Shown: piece by piece, positions 7,551 to 17,966 of the stretch
Position numbering within the stretch: position 1 is the first letter of the stretch
Layout of the letters: the number at the start of each line of letters is the position of its first letter
Assembly (NCBI RefSeq): GCF_001043975.1
Contig: NZ_LABY01000227.1
Coordinates: 1-38,392, forward strand
Direction of reading: 5' to 3'
Length of the DNA: 38,392 bases
Source of the DNA: Methylobacterium variabile
GTDB taxonomy: Bacteria > Pseudomonadota > Alphaproteobacteria > Rhizobiales > Beijerinckiaceae
The notes under the pieces: generated by a model
What the model was told of the DNA's origin: nothing
The model's database searches: none
What the model saw: only the letters and a program-made list of their open reading frames with translations
Translations under genes and position numbers: made by a program

Positions 7551-8846
7551 TCAGGTCTGGCCCGGCCGCAGCTGGTAGAAGATGTGGCGGCCGATCACGT
7601 CCATCTTGCGCAGGCGGCGGGACCAGCGCGGCTTGACGTAGTCGGCGTGATAATGGGTCGCCCCGCCGACATCGGCCAGGTAGGTGCGGCCCTCGACCAC
7701 CGCGTGGGCGATGCGGGTCGCAGTCTGCCAGGAGGCGTCGTCGGTGATCCGCAGCGACTTGCCCTCGCAGGCGAAGGAGAACTGGCAGCCCATGTAGCGG
7801 TGGCGGTTCTGGTAGACGACGCCGCAGATATTGGCCGGGTAGAGGCCGCTCTTGGCGCGGTTGAGCACCACCTGGGCCACCGCGGCCTGGCCCTGCTCGG
7901 GCTCGCCCCGCGCCTCGAAATACACGGCCTCCGCCAGGCAGCGCTGCTCCTTCTCGGCATTCTCCGGAGTGATCAGGTCGGCGTAGCGGCGGCGGGCATC
8001 CTCGCTCGGCAGCGCCTCGGGGGCGATGCGGGCGGCGGTGGTGACGCCGGTGCGGGCATCGCGGTCGAGGCGGGGCGAGATCTGGCCACCAGCGGCGATC
8101 TCGACCGGCGTCGCATCGGCGGGGGCCGGCGTGGTGGAGGACAGGGCGACCGCCCGAGGCACCGCCGGGGTGCGACCGTCCGGGTCCGCGCCTCCGGCGT
8201 CCCGAGCGGCGTCGCGGGCCCGGATGGCGGTCTGGCCGCCGGCCGTCGCCCCGCGGGTCGGCGCGGAGGCGCCGGCGGCCGGCGAGCTGGCCCCCGCCTC
8301 TCCGCCGGTCTCCGCGAAGGGCACGAAGCCCTCCTGCGGCTCGAGCTCCGGGTTCCAGGTCGCGGCACCGGGGGTGAAGGTCGAGGCGACGCTCGGGCCG
8401 CTGCTGCCGAGCCAGCCCGCGTTCAGAGCGACGCCGCGGGACGCGCCGCCGACCCGGGCCGGAACCAGGGCATCGGCCTTGTGGGCACGCTGCGCCAGCG
8501 GCCGGGTGCGGGCATCCGCTTTCAGGTCCGGGCGCAGCGGCTCGGCGTCGAGGGCGAGGTCGCGGCGCGCGCTTCCGCTCAGGCTCACCCCGTTCAGGCC
8601 GAGCGAATTCAGGTTCACCTGGGTGATGAGGCCGCGCTCCGGCAGGGACGGCATCCCGCGGGGCACGAGCCGCGCGACGACGCTCGAGCCGAGGGAGGTC
8701 TCGTAGCCTGCCGAGGCGGTGAACGAGACCAGGACGCCCAGGCCGACGGCCCAGGGCGCAGCGGCAGCGCCGAGCCAGCGCATCCCCTGCGTCCGTCGCG
8801 CCTGACGCCTGCGCAAGTCCCGCCTGAGCAAGTTCCGCCTGATCAA
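7551..8846 (-). CDS. Cell-wall hydrolase, SleB-like (Hydrolase_2)
   Basis: Predicted exported peptidoglycan hydrolase; SleB-type enzymes are lytic transglycosylases or amidases. The 431-residue protein has a basic N terminus, a hydrophobic segment at about residues 24-47 (signal anchor), a long Ala/Pro/Gly-rich region to about 275, and a C-terminal Hydrolase_2 domain with CLAEAVYFEARGEPEQGQAA (Glu expected catalytic), NRAKSGLYPANICGVVYQ, CQFSFACEGK and GGATHYHADYVKP. The start is uncertain. A TTG at 8846 follows a GAGGG ribosome site at good spacing and gives the basic leader; the ATG at 8783 gives a shorter form with poor ribosome-site spacing. A CtrA-like box lies about 80 bases upstream. 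Confidence 0.87.
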   Translation of the reverse strand: MIRRNLLRRDLRRRQARRTQGMRWLGAAAAPWAVGLGVLVSFTASAGYETSLGSSVVARLVPRGMPSLPERGLITQVNLNSLGLNGVSLSGSARRDLALDAEPLRPDLKADARTRPLAQRAHKADALVPARVGGASRGVALNAGWLGSSGPSVASTFTPGAATWNPELEPQEGFVPFAETGGEAGASSPAAGASAPTRGATAGGQTAIRARDAARDAGGADPDGRTPAVPRAVALSSTTPAPADATPVEIAAGGQISPRLDRDARTGVTTAARIAPEALPSEDARRRYADLITPENAEKEQRCLAEAVYFEARGEPEQGQAAVAQVVLNRAKSGLYPANICGVVYQNRHRYMGCQFSFACEGKSLRITDDASWQTATRIAHAVVEGRTYLADVGGATHYHADYVKPRWSRRLRKMDVIGRHIFYQLRPGQT

Positions 8847-8923
8847 GTCCCGCCCTCACTCCGCACGCGCCTGCCCGGCCCGCGCGGGACCGACACCGTG
8901 ACCGGAAGTGTCGCGGGGTATGG

Positions 8924-8938
8924 TTGAGCGTTGGTTAA
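8924..8938 (-). promoter_or_regulatory. CtrA-like box upstream of the cell-wall hydrolase
   Basis: Read on the minus strand, the site is TTAA-N7-TCAA, one mismatch from the CtrA consensus TTAA-N7-TTAA of alphaproteobacteria. It lies about 80 bases before the TTG start of the hydrolase. Cell-cycle control of a wall hydrolase would make sense, but one near-match alone is weak evidence. Confidence 0.3.
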
Positions 8939-8978
8939 GCGGGTGCGCGAGCGCACCAGGGCCCCGCGCGGCAGGGCC

Positions 8979-10727
8979 TCACGCTGCGCCGGCCTGCGTG
9001 GCGGCGGAGAGCGCGCCGGCGAGGTCGCGGGCCCGCTCGGCGTAGATCACCGGCAGCGGCGCGGTGACGCCGCGCACCGCCACGGTCTCGACGCGCAGGC
9101 CGTCGAGCGCTATCCCCGCCCGTCCCGCCGCCTCGGCCGAGGCGACGAGCTGCACGTCGGCGGCCTTTGCGAGGGATTCGAGCCGGCTCGCCAGGTTCAC
9201 GGCCGGGCCGATCACCGACATGCCCCGGCTCGCGCCGTAGCCGAGGCGGCCGAGCACCAGGGGACCGGCATGCAGGCCCATCGCCATCCGGAGCGCCGCC
9301 GGCAGTTCCGCGGCGAGCTGGCGGTTGAGCTCGGCCACAGCCACGTCGACCCTTCCGGCGGCGGTGAAGGCCGAGCGGCAGGCGGCGCCGATCCCGTCCG
9401 GGTGCGTGAAGAGGGCGAGGAGCCCGTCGCCCGCGTAGCCGCCGATCCAGCCCCCCGCCGCCTCGATCTCCCGCCCCACCGCCTCGAAGAAGCGGTTGAG
9501 GATGAACACGACGTCGAAGGGCAGCTTGCGCTCGGAGAGCGGCGTGAAGCCGCGGATGTCGATGAACAGGATCGCCACCTCGCGCTCGGTCCCGGCGACA
9601 TCGGTGCTGGTAAGGTGGCTGTCCGTGGTCTCGGGCCGGCGCGGGTCGAGGATGCGGACCAGCGCCACGTCGCCGCGCGGTCTCGCCTGGCAGGCGAGGC
9701 GCACGTTGGCCGGCGCGCCGATCGCCCGCAGGGCCGCCGCCTCCTGGGGGCCCGCGGCCGACAAATTCTCCTCGCCGCTCACCACCAGCACCCGGCAGGT
9801 CGAGCAGCGCCCGCGCCCGCCGCAGACCGAGACGTGCGGCACCCGGTTCGCCCGGCTGATCTCGAGGAGCGTCGGTCCCTCGAGGCTGCGCACCGTCGGC
9901 CCACCGACGTAGGTGACGCCGAAGCGCCGCGCCCGCAGGGTCGCCGCCGCGCGCATCAGCACGACGCCGAGCGCGAGGGCGGTCGCGGCGTAGATCACGC
10001 CCGTCACCGTGTCGCCCCAGCCGAGGACCGCCTGGTCGAGGGGCGGCACCTGCCAGCGGGCGTCGAGGTCGGGGGCGTCGAAGCGGCGCGCCAGCACGAG
10101 GTCGCGCTCCATGATCCGCGCCTGGGTGACGATGCCGGCGAACGCCGCCGCCGGCAGGCCGACGGCGGGCACGGCGAGGAGCGGCGCCATCCTCCGGTAG
10201 AGCGGCGACAGCCGCAGCCAGGCGTGCAGGCCGAGGCAGCCGTGCAACCAGACCACGAGCATCAGGGCGGTCTGGTAGCCCATGCCGTCGGGCCAGACGT
10301 GAACGATGACGTAGGGGTAGTTGGTGCGCGTGCCGTCGACGAGGTTGGTGACCCGGGTCGCCAGGACGTGCGGCACGAGCAGGAACGGGATCGCGAAGCC
10401 GAGCAGCGTCTGGGCCGCCTCCCAGGGCGGCATCCGCAGGGTCCGGTGCTCGGCGAGCCGCACCAGGGCGAAGGCGACGTGGATCAGGAGGCTGAGGCCG
10501 AGGATCAGGCTGCCGGGGATCGAGCGGGTGACAGCGGTCCGCCATCGGGCCACGTCCACCATCGTCTCGAGGCCGACGAGGCCCAGCGCGTGGTTGGCGA
10601 AATGCGTCGCCGCAAAGGCGAACAGGACGAGGCCCGAGACGAGGCGCAGGCGCTGCGCGGTCGAGCCGCGCCACAGGCGGGCGCTTGCCTCCGGATTCGG
10701 ACCGCCGGCGGGCTGCGGGTCGCGCAT
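8979..10727 (-). CDS. Membrane-anchored 2Fe-2S class III nucleotide cyclase
   Basis: Probable redox-sensing nucleotide cyclase of 582 residues. Residues about 25-265 form a membrane domain of roughly six helices with histidines in or next to them (His42, 46, 83, 120, 143, 162, 168), like the succinate-dehydrogenase-type dihaem anchor described for Sinorhizobium CyaC. Residues about 270-365 are a plant-type 2Fe-2S ferredoxin domain with Cys302-x5-Cys308-x2-Cys311 and Cys346. Residues about 382-565 are a class III cyclase with metal aspartates Asp390 (FIDIRGFT) and Asp434 (AGDGLLALF) and transition-state Asn511 and Arg515. The lysine and aspartate that usually recognise adenine appear as Gly430 and Pro508, so the product is uncertain. 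GAGGAG precedes the ATG at 10727. Confidence 0.88.
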   Translation of the reverse strand: MRDPQPAGGPNPEASARLWRGSTAQRLRLVSGLVLFAFAATHFANHALGLVGLETMVDVARWRTAVTRSIPGSLILGLSLLIHVAFALVRLAEHRTLRMPPWEAAQTLLGFAIPFLLVPHVLATRVTNLVDGTRTNYPYVIVHVWPDGMGYQTALMLVVWLHGCLGLHAWLRLSPLYRRMAPLLAVPAVGLPAAAFAGIVTQARIMERDLVLARRFDAPDLDARWQVPPLDQAVLGWGDTVTGVIYAATALALGVVLMRAAATLRARRFGVTYVGGPTVRSLEGPTLLEISRANRVPHVSVCGGRGRCSTCRVLVVSGEENLSAAGPQEAAALRAIGAPANVRLACQARPRGDVALVRILDPRRPETTDSHLTSTDVAGTEREVAILFIDIRGFTPLSERKLPFDVVFILNRFFEAVGREIEAAGGWIGGYAGDGLLALFTHPDGIGAACRSAFTAAGRVDVAVAELNRQLAAELPAALRMAMGLHAGPLVLGRLGYGASRGMSVIGPAVNLASRLESLAKAADVQLVASAEAAGRAGIALDGLRVETVAVRGVTAPLPVIYAERARDLAGALSAATQAGAA

Positions 10728-10751
10728 GGACTCCTCACTCGGGGCGGGTTT

Positions 10752-10945
10752 CCCTCTCCCCACGGGCGGGGAAAGGCCTGAGCCCCAAGGGGCTCAAGGA
10801 GCCCGCAGCGAACCGCAGGTTCGCCGCGAGCATGAGGGAGTGTCTCCGGATAAGCTCCGTCCGGCACTCCCCCTCAACCCTCGGCTACCGCCTTGTCTCG
10901 CCCCCGACGAAGGGGCGAAACCCTCTCCCCGCCCGCGGGGAGAGG
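10752..10945. repeat. Palindrome-rich intergenic element
   Basis: This gap between ppdK and the cyclase holds several strong hairpins: CCCC/GGGG near 10758-10771, GAGCCCC-AA-GGGGCTC at 10780-10795, GCGAAC/GTTCGC near 10810, GAGGGAGTG pairing with CACTCCCCCTC, and CCTCTCCCCGC/GCGGGGAGAGG at 10922-10945 (11-bp stem). The two ends share CCTCTCCCC, giving inverted-repeat-like termini. It is probably a member of a dispersed extragenic palindromic family. It lacks T-runs, so it is not a classical terminator. Confidence 0.5.
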
Positions 10946-10995
10946 AGACCGCGCGCGACCCGGCGCAACCCGACGGGATCGGCGTCGCCAGGGGC

Positions 10996-13674
<2,679 letters not shown>

Positions 13675-13809
13675 CTCACTTCCGGCCATGTCTCTCGTCC
13701 GTTCGTAGCGGCTGCCGCCTGACGCTCCGCCGGGTTGGACCATTCGCGACCCCAACGCAAGCTGAACGGCAACGCCGTCCATGACTCTTGGTCTGGCTCT
13801 TGGCCGGAC

Positions 13810-13953
13810 TCAGCGCAGGAGGCCGAGCCCGAACAATCCGGCGAGGATGAGGTAGATCGCCACGATGTAGTTGAGGAGCCGCGGCGCGATCAGGATCAGC
13901 ACGCCCGCCACGATGGCGATGATCGGTTGCAGGTTGGCGATGGTGATCGTCAT
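13810..13953 (-). CDS. DUF3096 small membrane protein
   Basis: A 47-residue protein of two hydrophobic segments (about 7-24 and 27-45), separated by PRLLNY, matching the DUF3096 pattern. Function is unknown; it should sit in the inner membrane. A GAAGG ribosome site lies about 8 bases before the ATG at 13953. It is 68 bases downstream of lolD on the same strand and upstream of ppdK, with no evident functional tie to either. Confidence 0.8.
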   Translation of the reverse strand: MTITIANLQPIIAIVAGVLILIAPRLLNYIVAIYLILAGLFGLGLLR

Positions 13954-14021
13954 GGTGGCGGCCTTCGGCGCGGCCGAGCGTGGCCGCACCGCGTTGACGC
14001 GCCGCACCCGCCGCGGTTCCG

Positions 14022-14723
14022 TCAGGCGAGCTGGACGATCAGCCCGTCCTGGATCGTCACCCGGCGGTCCATGCGGGCGGCAAGCTCGAGGTTGTGGGTC
14101 GCGATCAGGGCCGCGACGCCCGACGCCCGCACCAGCGACACCAGGATCGCGAAGACGTGCCCCGCGGTCTGCGGGTCGAGGTTGCCGGTCGGCTCGTCGG
14201 CCAGCAGCAGCCGCGGGCCGTTGGCGAGCGCCCGGGCGATGGCGACGCGCTGCTGCTCGCCGCCCGACAGCTCCGCCGGCCGGTGGGCGAGCCGCTCCTT
14301 GAGGCCGAGGAAGGCCAGCAGCTCGGCGGCGCGGGAGCGCGCCTCCCGGGCGGAGAGGCCGCGGATGAGCTGGGGCAGCACCACGTTCTCGAGGGCCGAG
14401 AACTCGGGGAGCAGGTGGTGCGACTGGTAGACGAAGCCCATCTCCTCGCGCCGCATCCGGGTGCGGGCGGCGTCGTCCATCCGGGCGCTCGGCTGGCCGC
14501 CGATATAGACCTCGCCGCCGTCGGGCCGCTCGAGAAGGCCGGCGACGTGGAGCAGGGTCGACTTGCCGGTGCCGGAGGGCGCCACGAGCGCCACGATCTC
14601 GCCGGGCCAGATCGCCAGATCGGCCCCGCGCAGGATCTCGAGGTGGCCGGTGCCCTGGGTGTAGCGGCGCTCGACCTGGGACAGGAAGAGCGCCGGGACC
14701 GGCTGCTGCGGCGATGCATCCAT
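14022..14723 (-). CDS. lolD: Lipoprotein-releasing ABC transporter ATPase LolD
   Basis: ATPase of the LolCDE-type complex that releases lipoproteins from the inner membrane toward the outer membrane. The 233 residues hold Walker A (APSGTGKST, about 48-56), the Q-loop FVYQSHHLLPEFSALENV, the signature LSGGEQQR, Walker B LLLADEPTGNLD and the switch-histidine region ATHN, all in the LolD/MacB-type arrangement. The Walker A begins with Ala where many LolD proteins have Gly. It follows lolC by 119 bases, a gap holding a GGCCGGG/CCCGGCC hairpin, and is probably co-transcribed with it. Confidence 0.94.
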   Translation of the reverse strand: MDASPQQPVPALFLSQVERRYTQGTGHLEILRGADLAIWPGEIVALVAPSGTGKSTLLHVAGLLERPDGGEVYIGGQPSARMDDAARTRMRREEMGFVYQSHHLLPEFSALENVVLPQLIRGLSAREARSRAAELLAFLGLKERLAHRPAELSGGEQQRVAIARALANGPRLLLADEPTGNLDPQTAGHVFAILVSLVRASGVAALIATHNLELAARMDRRVTIQDGLIVQLA

Positions 14724-14842
14724 GGGCGTCAGGCGCCCGTCGCCGCGGGGCGGGGAGCGGGGCGGAAATGGGGAACGGGCAGCGGCATCCTGACGGTACT
14801 CGGATACGGGGCCGGGCGGGAGAGACCCGGCCGGGACAGGGA

Positions 14843-16147
14843 TCAGCCGTAGCGCAGGGCCTGCACCGGGTCGAGCCGGGCGGCGCGCCAGGACGGGTAC
14901 AGCGTGGCCAGCAGCGACAGCACCATCGACATCGCCACCACCGCGACCACCTCGCCGGCATTGGTCTCGGACGGGATCTCCGACAGGAACCGCACGGTCG
15001 GGTCCCAGGCACCGGGAAACAGCGTGCGCTGGATCGCGGTGATGTTGGCCGAGAACACGAGCCCGAGGACGAAGCCGGCGAGCGTGCCGAGGATGCCGAT
15101 CGAGGCGCCGGTGATGAGGAAGACCCGCATGATCGCCCCGCGGGTCGCCCCCATGGTGCGCAGGATCGCGATGTCGCTCGACTTGTCCTTCACCAGCATG
15201 ATCAGGCCGGAGACGATGTTGAGCGCCGCCACCAGCACGATCAGCGTGAGGATGATGAACATCACGTTGCGCTCCACCTCGAGGGCGGAGAAGAAGGTCC
15301 GGTTGCGCTGACGCCAGTCAGTGATCAGCACCGGGCGCTCGGCGGCCAGCTCGAGCTCGCCCCGCGCCTCCCCGACCGCGTCGGCGTTGTCGAGGAAGAT
15401 CTCGATCACCGAGACGTCGCCGTCGCGGTTGAAGAAGCCTTGAGCCTCGGTGAGCGGCATGTAGACGAAGGTGCCGTCGAACTCGGACATGCCGACCTCG
15501 AACACCGCCGCGACGTTGTAGCCTTTGATCCGTGGCGCGGTGCCGAACGGCGTGGTCGCTCCCTTCGGGGTCGCCAGCGTGATGGTGTCGCCGGCCTGCA
15601 GCCCGAGGGATTCAGCGAGCCGCTTGCCGATGGCGACGCCGCCGCCGGTGTCGAAGTTCTCCAGCGTCCCGCCCCGGATGGTGCCGGCAACCGACGGGAT
15701 CCGCTTCAGGTCCTCGGCCCGCACGCCGCGCACCAGCACGCCGGAGCCGCCGAACTGCGACGAGGCGAAGGCCTGGCCCTCGACCATCGGCAGGGCGAGG
15801 TGGACGCCCGCGACCTTGCCGAGCCGGTCCGACAAGTCGGCGAAGTCGGTCAGCGGCCGGTCGATCGGCGCGACGAAGATGTGGCCGTTGATGCCGACGA
15901 TCTTGCTGAGCAGCTCCTTGCGGAACCCGTTCATCACCGAGAGCACGATGATGAGGGTGGCAACGCCCAGCATGATCCCGAGGAACGAGAACAGGGCGAT
16001 GACCGAGACGAACCCCTCCTTGCGCCGGGTGCGCAGGTAGCGCCCGGCGATCGTCCATTCGAAAGGCGCGAACGGCAGGGTGCCGCCCCCGCCCTGGCTG
16101 CGCCCGCCGAATTTCGGCAGGCGCTCGCGGATCGCCGCGAGGGCCAT
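14843..16147 (-). CDS. lolC: Lipoprotein-releasing system permease LolC/LolE
   Basis: Inner-membrane permease subunit of the Lol exporter, partner of LolD. The 434 residues show one transmembrane segment near 48-70 (SVIALFSFLGIMLGVATLII), a large periplasmic MacB-type domain, and three C-terminal segments (about 270-295, 320-350 and 385-410). The N-terminal FEWTIAGRYLRTRRKEGFVS is typical of the family. Only one permease gene is present, as in many alphaproteobacteria where a single LolC/E forms the dimer. Its ATG lies 4 bases beyond the proS stop, so translation is probably coupled to proS. Confidence 0.94.
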   Translation of the reverse strand: MALAAIRERLPKFGGRSQGGGGTLPFAPFEWTIAGRYLRTRRKEGFVSVIALFSFLGIMLGVATLIIVLSVMNGFRKELLSKIVGINGHIFVAPIDRPLTDFADLSDRLGKVAGVHLALPMVEGQAFASSQFGGSGVLVRGVRAEDLKRIPSVAGTIRGGTLENFDTGGGVAIGKRLAESLGLQAGDTITLATPKGATTPFGTAPRIKGYNVAAVFEVGMSEFDGTFVYMPLTEAQGFFNRDGDVSVIEIFLDNADAVGEARGELELAAERPVLITDWRQRNRTFFSALEVERNVMFIILTLIVLVAALNIVSGLIMLVKDKSSDIAILRTMGATRGAIMRVFLITGASIGILGTLAGFVLGLVFSANITAIQRTLFPGAWDPTVRFLSEIPSETNAGEVVAVVAMSMVLSLLATLYPSWRAARLDPVQALRYG

Positions 16148-16151
16148 CGGC

Positions 16152-17486
16152 TCAGGCGGTCCGGTTCTGGCGCAGGAACGCCGGCACCGCCTCGGGGGCG
16201 ATGGTCTCGCGGGCGCCGGTGGCCCGGCGCTTCACCTCGACCTTGCCCTCGGCCAGGCCCTTCGGCCCGACGATGACCTGCCAGGGCAGGCCGATCAGGT
16301 CGGCGGTGGCGAACTTTCCGCCCGGGCGTTCGTCGCGGTCGTCGTAGAGCACGGTGAGGCCGGCGGCCTCGAGCTCGCCCTGGAGCTTGGCGCAGGCGGC
16401 ATCGGTGGCCGCATCCCCGACCTTCAGGTTGAGGAGCGCGACGTCGAACGGCGCCACCGCGTCCGGCCACACGATGCCGGCCTCGTCGTGGCCCGCCTCG
16501 ATGATGGCGGCGACGAGCCGGCTCGGGCCGATGCCGTAGGAGCCCATGTGGACCGGGCGCTCCTGCCCGTCCGGCCCGGTGACCTTCGCGCCCATCGGCT
16601 CGGAGTACTTGGTGCCGAAATAGAAGATGTGGCCGACCTCGATGCCGCGGGCGGCCATCTGCTCGGGCGCAGGCACCTGCGCGAAGGCGGCGGCGTCGTG
16701 CATCTCCGAGGTGGCGGCGTAGCGCGAGGTCCAGTGGTCGACGGTGGCCTGAAGCCCGGCGACGTCGTCGAAGTCGGTGCCGGCCTCCGGCACCGGGAAG
16801 TCGAGATAGGCGCGGTCGCAGTACACCTCGCTCTCGCCGGTCTGGGCCAGGATGATGAACTCGTGGCTGAGATCGCCGCCTATCGGCCCGGTCTCGGCCC
16901 GCATCGGGATCGCCTTCAGGCCGAGCCGCGCGAAGGTGCGCAGGTAAGCCACGAACATCTTGTTGTAGGAGTGCCGTGCGCCGGCCTGGTCGAGATCGAA
17001 GGAGTAGGCGTCCTTCATCAGGAACTCGCGCGACCGCATCGTGCCGAAGCGGGGCCGCACCTCGTCGCGGAACTTCCACTGGATGTGGTAGAGGTTCTTC
17101 GGCAGGTCCTTGTAGGAGCGCACGGCCGAGCGGAAGATCGCCGTGATCATCTCCTCGTTGGTCGGGCCGAACAGCATGTCGCGCTCGTGCCGGTCCTTGA
17201 TGCGCAGCATCTCCTTGCCGTACGCGTCGTAGCGGCCGGACTCGCGCCAGAGATCCGCGGACTGGATCGTCGGCATCAGGAGCTCGATCGCGCCGGAGCG
17301 GTCCTGCTCGGCCCGGATGATGTCGGCCACCCGGTTGAGCACCCGCAGGCCGAGCGGCAACCAGGCGTAGATGCCGGCGGCCTCCTGGCGGATCATGCCG
17401 GCGCGCAGCATCAGCCGGTGCGAGACGATCTCGGCTTCCTTGGGCGTCTCGCGCAGGATGGGCAGGAAGTAGCGGCTGAGACGCAT
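16152..17486 (-). CDS. proS: Prolyl-tRNA synthetase, short alphaproteobacterial form
   Basis: Class II aminoacyl-tRNA synthetase that charges tRNA-Pro. The 444 residues match the compact alphaproteobacterial form, which lacks the large editing insertion of the E. coli enzyme. Class II motifs are visible: MIRQEAAGIYAWLPLG (motif 1 region), TNEEMITAIFR, KFRDEVRPRFG with RSREFLMKDAYSF (motif 2 region), and MGSYGIGPSRL (motif 3), followed by an anticodon-binding domain. The ATG at 17486 begins the conserved MRLSRYFLP segment; a longer frame to 17570 encodes a Pro/Ala-rich leader unlikely to be translated. It is the first gene of a proS-lolC-lolD run. Confidence 0.95.
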   Translation of the reverse strand: MRLSRYFLPILRETPKEAEIVSHRLMLRAGMIRQEAAGIYAWLPLGLRVLNRVADIIRAEQDRSGAIELLMPTIQSADLWRESGRYDAYGKEMLRIKDRHERDMLFGPTNEEMITAIFRSAVRSYKDLPKNLYHIQWKFRDEVRPRFGTMRSREFLMKDAYSFDLDQAGARHSYNKMFVAYLRTFARLGLKAIPMRAETGPIGGDLSHEFIILAQTGESEVYCDRAYLDFPVPEAGTDFDDVAGLQATVDHWTSRYAATSEMHDAAAFAQVPAPEQMAARGIEVGHIFYFGTKYSEPMGAKVTGPDGQERPVHMGSYGIGPSRLVAAIIEAGHDEAGIVWPDAVAPFDVALLNLKVGDAATDAACAKLQGELEAAGLTVLYDDRDERPGGKFATADLIGLPWQVIVGPKGLAEGKVEVKRRATGARETIAPEAVPAFLRQNRTA

Positions 17487-17562
17487 GTCGGACCTTGGCG
17501 TGGCAGGCAGTGGCTTCGCAGGGGCAGGCCCCGCCGGGAGAGGTTGATCCCCGGGATCGCCC

Positions 17563-17592
17563 TTTTGCACGCTTCCGGTCCCGTTCGCAAAA
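17563..17592. promoter_or_regulatory. Inverted repeat upstream of proS
   Basis: TTTTGC at 17563-17568 and GCAAAA at 17587-17592 form a six-base dyad with an 18-base spacer, about 80-105 bases before the proS ATG, inside the likely leader or promoter region. It may be an operator; nothing else in the sequence supports this. Confidence 0.25.
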
Positions 17593-17706
17593 CATGAAAC
17601 GCCGCCGGAGCGCGCGATGCGGGCCGCCTCCCGCGCGCCCGATGCGGGTCAGGGGAGAAAAATGCGCCGGCCATGCAAAAAAACGCATCAACCTGCTCGA
17701 AGCCAG

Positions 17707-17735
17707 GTGACAATGCGAACTCTTATTCCTATAAG
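17707..17735 (+). promoter_or_regulatory. Strong sigma-70-type promoter for a small RNA
   Basis: A -35 box GTGACA (17707-17712), exactly 17 bases of spacer, and a -10 box TATAAG (17730-17735). A-runs near 17658-17662 and 17676-17682 lie upstream, like an UP element. Transcription would start near 17742. It faces away from proS and is the best promoter match I found in the window. Confidence 0.6.
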
Positions 17736-17741
17736 CGGCAT

Positions 17742-17896
17742 CGCGATGATGCGCAGGCAGGCCGAACGGCGCCGCGCAAGGTCCGAGTCTCGGGAGGAAA
17801 AGCCAGCCTCAACGCCCGTACGGGTGAACAACAGAGCATAGGCTGGCGAAAACATCCAGAAAGCTATCAAGCAAGGCTTCCGAGCCTTGCTTTTTT
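17742..17896 (+). ncRNA. Candidate small RNA, about 155 nt, family not recognised
   Basis: The segment is bounded by a strong promoter and an intrinsic terminator and contains no convincing gene. Predicted structure: a 5' hairpin around CATCGCGATG; a small hairpin CCGA/TCGG near 17783-17792 followed by a GGGAGGAAAAG single-stranded stretch; a domain closed by GCCAGCCT (17802-17809) with AGGCTGGC (17840-17847), enclosing the palindrome CCCGTACGGG (17815-17824); then the terminator stem. I could not match it to SRP RNA (the GGTCCGGAAGGAAGC core is absent), RNase P or tmRNA; 6S RNA cannot be excluded by eye. A 31-codon Arg-rich frame at 17747-17841 would be nearly leaderless. The position between proS and the DUF1467 gene, on the opposite strand from both, supports an independent unit. 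Confidence 0.55.
17871..17896 (+). terminator. Rho-independent terminator of the small RNA
   Basis: A perfect 8-bp stem GCAAGGCT/AGCCTTGC with a TCCG loop, then six T residues. AA before the stem can pair with the first Ts. It is oriented for the plus strand, where no protein gene lies upstream, which is the main argument for the small RNA. It ends about 70 bases from the convergent DUF1467 gene. Confidence 0.85.
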
Positions 17897-17966
17897 ATTT
17901 TGGACTTCGGTGTACAGGACGGATGCTGCACAGCGTCAATCCGCGCCCGCACGGGGTCGCGGAAAG

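Noticed and set aside
17742..17896. Small RNA as the signal-recognition-particle RNA
   Set aside because: The conserved GGTCCGGAAGGAAGC core is absent; GGTCCGAGTCTCGGGAGG only loosely resembles it.
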